From Methylococcaceae bacterium UBA662 (lineage in GTDB: Bacteria; Pseudomonadota; Gammaproteobacteria; Methylococcales; Methylomonadaceae), in the NCBI GenBank assembly GCA_002299425.1, contig DBNW01000007.1:1-28119 (forward strand): 28,119 nucleotides of DNA. The letters are read 5' to 3'. The notes beneath the pieces were generated by a model, which saw only the letters and a list, made by a program, of their open reading frames with translations, was not told the origin of the DNA and searched no databases. This document shows positions 14,645-21,659 of this stretch, piece after piece (within the stretch, counting starts at the first letter, position 1; each line of letters starts with the position of its first letter). The translations under genes were made by a program, and so were the position numbers.

Positions 14645-17600
14645 ATGATGACGCTCAAGTTTATCCACCGTCCGGTGTTGTCCATCGTTATATCCGTGCT
14701 GATTACCTTGGTAGGGTTGATTGCGCTGGTACAACTGCCTGTTACCCAGTTTCCCGATATCGCCCCGCCTGAGGTTAATGTCACCACCCGGTTTGTCGGT
14801 GCTAACGCCGAAGCGGCTGTTAAAGCGGTGGTGACGCCACTGGAGCGAGCCATTAACGGCGTGCCGGGCATGGCTTACATGTCGTCGGTATCCGGCAATG
14901 ACGGCACCAGCGTGATCCAGATTATTTTCAAAGCCGGTACGGACCCTGAAATAGCGGCCGTCAACGTGCAGAACCGGGTGTCCTCGGTACTCGATGAATT
15001 GCCGCAGGAAGCCGTCAAAGCGGGGGTGATTGTTGAAAAGGTGCAAAATAGCATGCTGCTGTACGTTAACGTGCAAAGCACCGATCCCGAATTGGATGAG
15101 AAATTCCTCTACAATTTCGTTGACATCAATGTACTGAAAGACCTCAAGCGAATCGATGGGGTTGGCTTTGCCGACATCATGGGTGCGCGCGAGTATGCCA
15201 TGCGGGTCTGGCTAAAACCGGACAAGTTGTTGATGTATCACTTGTCGCCCACTGAAATTATCCAAATACTTAAGGAACAAAACGTCGAGGCGGCGCCCGG
15301 CAAGGTGGGTGAAAGCTCAGGCCGAGAGGCGGATGCTCAGGCACTGCAATATGTACTCAAGTACACCGGCAAGCACAATACCGAAGTGGCCTATGAGAAC
15401 ATTGTGGTGAGCAGCAGGGAAAACGGCGAGGTAATCCGCCTTAAGGATGTGGCGGAAGTCGATTTTGACTCCCAGGCCTACGATGTGTTGTCTAAGGAAA
15501 ACGGCCGTCCTTCGGCCGCTATCGTGCTGAAACAGCGCCCGGGCAGCAACGCGAAGGAAGTCATTGCTAACATCAAGGCGACCATGGCCAAAATTAAGGT
15601 CGAAGCATTCCCTCCGGGTATGGATTACAGCCTTAGCTACGATGTCTCTCAATTTTTGGATGCCTCTATCCACGAAGTGATTAAGACCTTGATCGAGGCT
15701 TTTTTGTTGGTAGCGTTGGTGGTGTTCGTGTTTTTGCAGGATGTACGCTCAACCATCATCCCGATTCTGGCCGTGCCAGTGTCGCTGGTCGGTACGTTTT
15801 TCTTTATGCAGGTGATGGGCTTTTCGTTAAACCTCATCACCTTGTTCGCGCTGGTTTTAGCCATCGGTATTGTGGTTGATAATGCTATCGTGGTCATCGA
15901 GGCGGTACACGCTAAAATGGAACACGCTAACATCGGCCCTAAAAAAGCCACCGAGCAGGCAATGCGTGAAATCAGTGGTGCCATCGTCGCGATCACCTTG
16001 GTAATGGCGGCGGTGTTCTTACCGGTGTCGTTCATGGACGGCCCGACCGGAATCATTTACCGGCAATTTTCCTTGACCATGGCGTTTTCTATCGTACTTT
16101 CCGGGTTGACTGCCCTCACGTTGACTCCCGCCTTGTGCGCGCTGTTCTTAAAAAAGCCAGCGCATGACGCAGGAGCAGGCCAAAAAACGTGGTTGCAACG
16201 CCGTTTTTCCGGATTTAATGCCGGTTATGACCGACTAGCCGGGCGTTATAAATGGCTGATAAGTTTCATTAGTACACGCAGCGTCATTACTTTTGGTATC
16301 TTGCTGGTTTTTTCAGCGGCCGCCGGTTTGTTAGGTACTTTAGTGCCGGTGGGTTTTATTCCGCAGGAAGACCAAGGGGCCATTTATGCCAACGTTACCA
16401 CCCCGCCCGGGGCTACCTTAGAACGCACATCAAAAGTTGTCGATGAAGTACAGAAAATTGCTTCTGCGCTGCCCGGGGTTAACTCGGTGTCCAGCCTAGC
16501 AGGTTACAGCGTGTTGTCTGAAGGTACCGGATCGGTTTTTGGCATGGCGTTAATCAGCCTGAAAAACTGGCAGGAGCGGGCGGTTTCAGACCTGGACATC
16601 ATCGCGACACTGACAGAAAAAACCCGCCACATCAAAGACGCTAGCATTGAGTTTTTTACGCCGCCGCCGGTACCCGGTTACGGCAACTCCAGCGGTTTTG
16701 AGTTGCGCCTGTTGGACAAAGCCGGCACTGCCAGCTTCGAGGATTTGCAGGAAACAACCGATAAATTTATCGAAGCATTGAACCTGCGCCCGGAAATTAA
16801 CAGTGCTTTCACCACCTTCAACGCGCGTTTTCCACAATTTATGCTGCACATCGACGGCGATAAGGCCGCGCAAAAAGGCATCACTGCCGAAAACGCAATG
16901 GACACGCTGCAAACCTTGATGGGCAGCGAGTACGCGACCAACTTCATTCGTTTCGGGCAACTGTATCGAGTGATGGTGCAGGCCTTGCCGGAGTACCGCG
17001 CCCATCCTGAAGACATAATGAAGCTCTACATTAAAAACGATGCCGACAAAATGGTGGCGTATTCCTCATTTTTACGCATAGAAAAAGTCTACGGACCAGA
17101 ACAGGTGACCCGCTACAATATGTACACGTCGGCCATGATCAACGGCCAACCGGCTCCCGGCTACAGCAGCGGCCAAGCCATTGCGGCTATCAAGCAAGTG
17201 GCCGCTGATTATTTACCGAGAGGCTACGGCTACGACTGGGCAGGAACCTCGCGCGATCAAGCCCAGGCCGGCAATCAAGCCATTTTTATTTTTTTAGCTT
17301 GTCTGGCGTTTGTTTATTTGTTGCTTGCCGCGCAGTACGAAAGCTTTTTGTTGCCGCTGCCGGTGCTGCTGTCGCTGCCCATCGGCATTTTCGGAGCCTT
17401 GTTTTTCCTATGGTTGATGGGGCTGGAAAACAATATCTACGCGCAAATTGCCATGATTATGCTGATTGGTATTTTAGGCAAAAACGCCATTTTGATTATC
17501 GAATTTGCGGCCATGCAGCACCGAGCCGGAAAATCCCCGTTTGATGCCGCTATTGAAGGGGCTGTGCTGCGTTTGCGGCCCATTTTGATGACCTCGTTCG

Positions 17601-17818
17601 CTTTTGTGGCAGGTCTGATTCCGCTGATGATCGCGTCTGGAGCAGGTGAAATCGGCAACAACACGATTGGTTCAGCCGCTGCCGGTGGCATGATTTTCGG
17701 CACCGTGTTCGGAGTGATCGTCATTCCTGGGTTGTATGTGGTGTTTGCCAGTCTGGAGGAAAAATTCCAGCGCCGCAGCGGACGCAAAGAAGAGACACCT
17801 TTTACTGAAACTCTCTAA
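14645..17818 (+). CDS. RND multidrug efflux transporter, inner-membrane pump (AcrB-like)
   Basis: Proton-driven trimeric pump of the hydrophobe/amphiphile efflux (HAE1) class. Its 1057 residues match AcrB-type length (1049 in E. coli). The N-terminal transmembrane helix starts FIHRPVLSIVISVLITLVG. Two large periplasmic loops follow, with PLERAINGVPGM and GTDPEIAAVNVQNRV, then a TM4 region GIVVDNAIVVIEAV and a TM10 region GKNAILIIEFA. The proton-relay positions are Asp412 (one acidic residue; AcrB has Asp407-Asp408, here Asp-Asn) and Lys946 (AcrB Lys940). The gene begins 19 bp after the adaptor and ends 8 bp before the outer-membrane gene, so one transcript is likely. A second ATG at 14648 could be used. 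Heavy-metal (CusA/CzcA) pumps are less likely given the sequence style. Substrates are unknown. Confidence 0.95.
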   Translation: MMTLKFIHRPVLSIVISVLITLVGLIALVQLPVTQFPDIAPPEVNVTTRFVGANAEAAVKAVVTPLERAINGVPGMAYMSSVSGNDGTSVIQIIFKAGTDPEIAAVNVQNRVSSVLDELPQEAVKAGVIVEKVQNSMLLYVNVQSTDPELDEKFLYNFVDINVLKDLKRIDGVGFADIMGAREYAMRVWLKPDKLLMYHLSPTEIIQILKEQNVEAAPGKVGESSGREADAQALQYVLKYTGKHNTEVAYENIVVSSRENGEVIRLKDVAEVDFDSQAYDVLSKENGRPSAAIVLKQRPGSNAKEVIANIKATMAKIKVEAFPPGMDYSLSYDVSQFLDASIHEVIKTLIEAFLLVALVVFVFLQDVRSTIIPILAVPVSLVGTFFFMQVMGFSLNLITLFALVLAIGIVVDNAIVVIEAVHAKMEHANIGPKKATEQAMREISGAIVAITLVMAAVFLPVSFMDGPTGIIYRQFSLTMAFSIVLSGLTALTLTPALCALFLKKPAHDAGAGQKTWLQRRFSGFNAGYDRLAGRYKWLISFISTRSVITFGILLVFSAAAGLLGTLVPVGFIPQEDQGAIYANVTTPPGATLERTSKVVDEVQKIASALPGVNSVSSLAGYSVLSEGTGSVFGMALISLKNWQERAVSDLDIIATLTEKTRHIKDASIEFFTPPPVPGYGNSSGFELRLLDKAGTASFEDLQETTDKFIEALNLRPEINSAFTTFNARFPQFMLHIDGDKAAQKGITAENAMDTLQTLMGSEYATNFIRFGQLYRVMVQALPEYRAHPEDIMKLYIKNDADKMVAYSSFLRIEKVYGPEQVTRYNMYTSAMINGQPAPGYSSGQAIAAIKQVAADYLPRGYGYDWAGTSRDQAQAGNQAIFIFLACLAFVYLLLAAQYESFLLPLPVLLSLPIGIFGALFFLWLMGLENNIYAQIAMIMLIGILGKNAILIIEFAAMQHRAGKSPFDAAIEGAVLRLRPILMTSFAFVAGLIPLMIASGAGEIGNNTIGSAAAGGMIFGTVFGVIVIPGLYVVFASLEEKFQRRSGRKEETPFTETL

Positions 17819-17826
17819 AACTGATC

Positions 17827-19260
17827 ATGCCGCCTTATTTTTCTTACCGTATTGTTTTTTTGTTGTTATTTTTTTTTAGCACGGGTTGCGCTAATTTTGG
17901 CCCGGAACCTTCTGTCAAAGAGCTGGCTTTGCCGGCTAAATTTCCGGAGCAAAAACCCACCGCGCTGTCAATCGGCAGCATCAGTTGGCGGCAGTATTTT
18001 AGCGACCCGCCATTGCAAAACCTGCTAGATGCCGCCGTCCGCAACAACCTTGACCTCAATATTGCTTTACAGCGTATTGAGGCGGCACGCGCCAGCGTGA
18101 AATTGGCGGGTGCCGCCCTGTTGCCCCAAGTCAGTTTGAATGTGGGCGGCGGTGTCCGTAAATTCGGTCTGTACACCATGGACGGGGCCGGCAATGCCGC
18201 TACCGATATCCGTCCTGGCCAGACAGTCCCTGAGCATTTACCGGATATATTTGTAGGCTTGCAATCCTCTTGGGAAATTGATGTTTGGGGCAAACTGCGC
18301 AGCCAGCGTCAGTCGGCGGTCGCCAATTATTTGGCCAGCATAGCAGGCACTCACTTTGTGATTGCCAACCTAGTTGCCGAAGTGGCCACCCAGTACAACG
18401 AATTGCTGGCCTTAGACCAGCAGCTAGAAATCATCAAGCAAACACTGAAGAAACAGGAAGAGGCACTGGAGGTTATCAAATTACAAAAGCAAGCCGGCCG
18501 CGCCAACGAATTGGCGGTGCAGCAGTTTCAAGCGCAGGTTCTGAACACCCGGGCTATAGAAAAAAACAACCAGCAACAACAAGTTGAAACCGAAAACCGA
18601 ATCAATTTTTTATTAGGTCGTTATCCGCAGCCAATCGTGCGGTCGAAAGATTTATTCTTCCAGGAACCGCCAAAAACGCTTTTAGCCGGCATCCCCTCGA
18701 AATTACTGGCCAACCGCCCCGATGTGCGGGAGGCGGAACTTCAAATCGAGGCCAGCCAGTTTGATGTCAAAGTGGCCAAAGCGGCGTTTCTTCCTAATTT
18801 TAACATCGTGGCTGGCTTTGGCTTCCAGGCGTTCAACCCCGAGTTTATGTTTCAGTCGCCAGCCTCAATCGCCTATTCGGTACTCGGTACAATAGTAGCA
18901 CCGCTGATCAACAGGAATGCCATCAAAGCCCAGTTTAATACTGCCAGGGCTAACCAACTGAGTGCCATGCACACCTATCAAAAGACTGTCCTGAACGCCT
19001 ATGTGGAAGTGGTCAATAATTTGTCCAACATCGACAATTTAGCGCACATGAAGGTGCTGAAAACACAACAAACCGAGACCCTGAATGCTGCCGTTGATAC
19101 CTCAGGGACACTCTACCGGGCGGGTCGGGCGAACTACCTAGAAGTGCTGCTCGCCCAGCAAAACGCCTTGCAGTCTACGTTGGATTTGATTGATGTCACC
19201 AAACGGCAACGGCTGGCAGCGGTGACGGTGTACAAAGCTTTAGGCGGCGGCTGGCAGTAA
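17827..19260 (+). CDS. RND efflux outer-membrane lipoprotein channel (TolC/NodT family)
   Basis: Outer-membrane exit duct of the tripartite pump, NodT/OprM type. The 477 residues begin with a lipoprotein signal peptide: hydrophobic IVFLLLFFF and lipobox STGC with Cys21. Two outer-membrane efflux protein repeats follow (about 60-250 and 270-470), with typical features ISWRQYFSDPPLQNLLDAAV, ANRPDVREAELQIEASQFDV and an end in YKALGGGW, the usual OprM-family C-terminus. The gene begins 8 bp after the pump stop with no obvious Shine-Dalgarno, consistent with translational coupling. It completes the operon. No hairpin with a T-run is visible in the 180 bp after it, so the transcript may read on towards the next gene. 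Confidence 0.94.
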   Translation: MPPYFSYRIVFLLLFFFSTGCANFGPEPSVKELALPAKFPEQKPTALSIGSISWRQYFSDPPLQNLLDAAVRNNLDLNIALQRIEAARASVKLAGAALLPQVSLNVGGGVRKFGLYTMDGAGNAATDIRPGQTVPEHLPDIFVGLQSSWEIDVWGKLRSQRQSAVANYLASIAGTHFVIANLVAEVATQYNELLALDQQLEIIKQTLKKQEEALEVIKLQKQAGRANELAVQQFQAQVLNTRAIEKNNQQQQVETENRINFLLGRYPQPIVRSKDLFFQEPPKTLLAGIPSKLLANRPDVREAELQIEASQFDVKVAKAAFLPNFNIVAGFGFQAFNPEFMFQSPASIAYSVLGTIVAPLINRNAIKAQFNTARANQLSAMHTYQKTVLNAYVEVVNNLSNIDNLAHMKVLKTQQTETLNAAVDTSGTLYRAGRANYLEVLLAQQNALQSTLDLIDVTKRQRLAAVTVYKALGGGWQ

Positions 19261-19334
19261 GATGCCGGAAAATTTTAAGGGGCGGCGGTGCGGTTTTCGG
19301 TTGAGAGGGTTTGATTTAGTTTTTAGAGGCTAAG

Positions 19335-19363
19335 TTGTCACCGTTTGTTAATGAAGCTGAAAT
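19335..19363 (+). promoter_or_regulatory. Weak candidate sigma70 promoter upstream of the phosphodiesterase gene
   Basis: TTGTCA (19335-19340, five of six matches to the -35 consensus) is followed after 17 bases by TGAAAT (19358-19363, four of six to the -10). It lies about 85 bp before the ATG at 19448. The match is moderate, and no Pho box could be read convincingly. Confidence 0.3.
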
Positions 19364-19375
19364 AAAACATTAACA
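19346..19375. repeat. 8-bp inverted repeat (TGTTAATG / CATTAACA)
   Basis: TGTTAATG (19346-19353) and CATTAACA (19368-19375) are exact inverted copies separated by 14 bases. They overlap the candidate promoter upstream of the phosphodiesterase gene and lie in the gap after the RND operon. It may be an operator for a dimeric regulator or a weak AT-rich hairpin; there is no T-run, so it is not an intrinsic terminator. Confidence 0.4.
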
Positions 19376-19447
19376 GGTAACAGCTAACCTCCGGCGGTGG
19401 GTTTTAGGCACCACAACCGAACACACCTTACTAACCTGGAGATTACC

Positions 19448-20656
19448 ATGCGTTTCGCCAAACCTTTGCTCGTGTTGGCAATGGCCACTACTGCGCTGCT
19501 GTCTTTTGCCACTCAGGCCAATGAAAGCGTCCAATTAGGCCCAAGGCCGTTTTTTTTGGTAGATGACATGCCGTCCGGCGATCTGAAAACTGCGCTGAAA
19601 CAATGCGAGAACGGCCCGTTTTCCAAGTCGGATTTTTCGATTGGCCACCGTGGTGCTCCGTTACAATTCCCCGAGCACACCAAGGAATCTTACGAGGCGG
19701 GTGCGCGAATGGGTGCCGGCATTTTAGAATGCGATGTCACGTTCACCAAAGATAAAGAATTAGTTTGTCGTCATGCACAATGCGATTTGCACACCACGAC
19801 CAACATCCTAGCGACCCCGCTGGCGGAAAAATGCTCGGTCAAGCCAGATTACAACAGTGCCACGCCGTTTAAAAACGTCAAGTGCTGCACCAGCGACATT
19901 ACCCTAGCTGAGTTCAAAACCTTGCAAGGCAAAATGGATGCTGGCAATCCAAACGCCAAAACCTTGGCTGAATACCTGGACTCGACTGCCAATTGGCGTA
20001 CTGACTTGTACTCCGGTCGGGGTACTTTAGTGACGCACGCCGAGAGTATCGAGTTGTTTAAAAAACTGGGTGTGAAAATGACCCCGGAATTGAAAACCCC
20101 CGAAGTACCCATGCCGTTTGATGGCTTTAGTCAGCGCCAATACGCCACTAAGCTAATCGCTGAGTACATCAGGGCCGGTGTTCGTCCTAGAAATGTGTTC
20201 CCACAATCGTTTTTGTACGATGACATTAAGCATTGGTTGGCTAGGCATCCGCGCTACGGCAGACGAGCGGTGTTTTTAGAAAGTACCGACAGCCCGGCTG
20301 ATATTCCTGCGGCTATGGCACGCATCGCTACGGCTAAAGCCGACGGTGTTAACATTATCGCCCCGCCAACATGGGCGTTAGTCACTTTAGATGCGAACAA
20401 AAAAATTGTTCCTTCCGAGTACGCTAAAGCCATTAAAGCAGCCGGCTTAGACATCATCACTTGGAGCCTTGAGCGTTCCGGGCTGCTGAAAAACGGCGGC
20501 GGTTACTACTACCAATCCATCAGGGACGGCATCAAAACCGACGGTGACATGATGGTGTTAGTGGACGTGCTGGCCAAAGACGTGGGTGTATTGGGCATTT
20601 TCTCAGACTGGCCTGCTACTACCACCTACTATGCTAATTGTATGGGTCTGAAATAA
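19448..20656 (+). CDS. Secreted glycerophosphodiester phosphodiesterase family protein
   Basis: Hydrolyses glycerophosphodiesters to sn-glycerol-3-phosphate and an alcohol, presumably in the periplasm. The 402 residues start with a cleavable signal peptide (LLVLAMATTALLSF, likely cut after ATQA, residue 24). A GDPD fold is marked by GHRGAP (His67, Arg68), PEHT (usual PENT), LECDV (Glu94, Asp96) and RHAQCDLHTTTNI with His109. The metal-binding residues of the family appear present. Many cysteines (for example LECDV, VCRHAQCDL, KCCTSD) suggest disulfides in an exported protein. ATG 19448 is chosen because GGAG lies upstream and a signal peptide starts there; 17 residues of upstream frame are not signal-like. 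The gene stands alone, with a candidate promoter upstream and two hairpin terminators after it. Substrate range is unknown. Confidence 0.88.
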   Translation: MRFAKPLLVLAMATTALLSFATQANESVQLGPRPFFLVDDMPSGDLKTALKQCENGPFSKSDFSIGHRGAPLQFPEHTKESYEAGARMGAGILECDVTFTKDKELVCRHAQCDLHTTTNILATPLAEKCSVKPDYNSATPFKNVKCCTSDITLAEFKTLQGKMDAGNPNAKTLAEYLDSTANWRTDLYSGRGTLVTHAESIELFKKLGVKMTPELKTPEVPMPFDGFSQRQYATKLIAEYIRAGVRPRNVFPQSFLYDDIKHWLARHPRYGRRAVFLESTDSPADIPAAMARIATAKADGVNIIAPPTWALVTLDANKKIVPSEYAKAIKAAGLDIITWSLERSGLLKNGGGYYYQSIRDGIKTDGDMMVLVDVLAKDVGVLGIFSDWPATTTYYANCMGLK

Positions 20657-20670
20657 AATACGCCTAAGGC

Positions 20671-20692
20671 AAACCGGTTGTTGCCGGTTTTT
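20671..20692 (+). terminator. Hairpin terminator 1 after the phosphodiesterase gene
   Basis: AAACCGG (20671-20677), loop TTGTTG, CCGGTTT (20684-20690) followed by TT: a 7-bp stem with a short T-run, 14 bp past the stop codon. Confidence 0.6.
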
Positions 20693-20697
20693 GGTAG

Positions 20698-20737
20698 AAA
20701 ACGGCGGGCGCTTTTAAGGTTGCCCGCCGTTTTTTTT
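20698..20737 (+). terminator. Strong intrinsic terminator 2
   Basis: AACGGCGGGC (20700-20709), a 12-base loop and GCCCGCCGTT (20722-20731) form a GC-rich 10-bp stem, extended by AA/TT pairs, followed by a T-run to 20737. An A-run on the left arm would let it work in the minus direction too. Confidence 0.9.
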
Positions 20738-20739
20738 AG

Positions 20740-21099
20740 CGGCGTAGGTTGGCATCAAAGTACGCGCCATGAGAAGACGCCGATGGTATTGGCGTACCAA
20801 CAAGTGGCGATGACCGAGATTTTTGCCTACAAAAGCCAGCCGATCAAACAACCCGGCGGTAGGGCATAGCGACAAGCCCTGAAATGGGCAGGTATAGAAG
20901 ACTTCCAAGGGCATAACTTGCGGCACACTTGGGCAAGCCGGAACGCCTGCAAGTACTGAAAGAATTGGGTAGGTGGGCTTATCTGGACACGGTGATAAAG
21001 TACGCCCGCTTGTCGCCGGAACACATCCGGCCATATGCGGGTAATTCGAACTTGCCACAGACGGTGACAAGTCCGTTACAGTATGAAAAACAAGCTTAA
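20740..21099 (+). pseudogene. Degraded tyrosine recombinase (phage-type integrase) C-terminal remnant
   Basis: Plus-strand reading in two frames gives an integrase catalytic region in order: HQSTRHEKTPM, FAYKSQPIKQPGGRA, RQALKWAGIEDFQGHNLRHTWAS (the HxLRHTWAS box with catalytic His and Arg), then after a frameshift LQVLKELGRWAYL, DTVIKYARLSPEHIRPYAG, with the catalytic tyrosine in KYARLSPEH. Damage is visible: a TAG at about 20868 sits where the family normally has Trp (GRA-stop-RQAL), and sequence between HTWAS and LQVLKELG is shortened and out of frame. The N-terminal half is absent. It lies directly beside the 3' end of tRNA-Pro, a usual integration target of such enzymes, so it marks an old integrative element. 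The enzyme cannot be functional as it stands. Confidence 0.8.
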
Positions 21100-21113
21100 A
21101 AAACGCCTGTAAC
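21075..21113. repeat. 7-bp inverted repeat between integrase remnant and tRNA-Pro
   Basis: GTTACAG (21075-21081) and CTGTAAC (21107-21113) are exact inverted copies 25 bases apart, 11 bp from the tRNA 3' end. It might be a terminator-like hairpin for tRNA-Pro on the minus strand or a leftover recombinase site. No purpose is established. Confidence 0.35.
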
Positions 21114-21123
21114 TTATTGAGTT

Positions 21124-21200
<77 letters not shown>

Positions 21201-21358
21201 ATGGTGAAGATCACGAAAAATTTAAGCAGAATACTTCAAAATTTTGGCCGGCCATTGTAACGCATTCACGATGTTTTAAGAATACCCATTGCAACAGTAG
21301 CTCTGAATTTTTCAGTTCGGCATCGATGGTAAAGCGGTACTTATCGGGTAGCGCGTTG

Positions 21359-21658
21359 TTATTGCTTGGTTTCAGTATAGGATTCTACCCGGGCTTTGAG
21401 TTTTTGGCCGGAACGGAACGTGACGACCCGTCGCGCCGTGATGGGAATTTCTTCCCCGGTTTTTGGGTTACGGCCGGGGCGGCTGTTTTTGTCGCGCAGT
21501 TCAAATTTCCCGAAACCGGAAATTTTCACTTGTTGCCCTTGCTCCAGAGAGCTTTTGATTTCCTCGAAAAACAGTTCGACCATGTATTTGGCTTCACGTT
21601 TGTTCAAGCCCAGTTCATCAAACAGTCCTTCCGCGAAATTCGCTTTGGTCAATGCCAT
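21359..21658 (-). CDS. ihfA: Integration host factor alpha subunit (IhfA)
   Basis: Sequence-specific DNA-bending protein that pairs with IhfB and acts in recombination, replication and at sigma54 promoters. The 99 residues match the family length, with N-terminal helices (MALTKANFAEGLFDELGL), GFGKFELRDK, and the beta-arm RPGRNPKTGEEIPITARRVV containing the intercalating proline, ending in RSGQKLKARVE. The pattern fits the alpha rather than beta subunit or HU (RRVVTFR..QKLK). It starts one base after the pheT stop with GAGGG seven bases upstream, so it is the last gene of the pheST operon, as in E. coli. IHF commonly bends DNA between enhancer and sigma54 promoter, relevant to the RND promoter in this window, though no IHF site was identified. 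Confidence 0.97.
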   Translation of the reverse strand: MALTKANFAEGLFDELGLNKREAKYMVELFFEEIKSSLEQGQQVKISGFGKFELRDKNSRPGRNPKTGEEIPITARRVVTFRSGQKLKARVESYTETKQ

Positions 21659-21659
21659 A

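Noticed and set aside
21250..21262. TGGCCGGCCA palindrome upstream of tRNA-Pro
   Set aside because: Ten-base GC-rich palindromes occur by chance at this frequency and there is no conserved position or partner; not listed as an operator.
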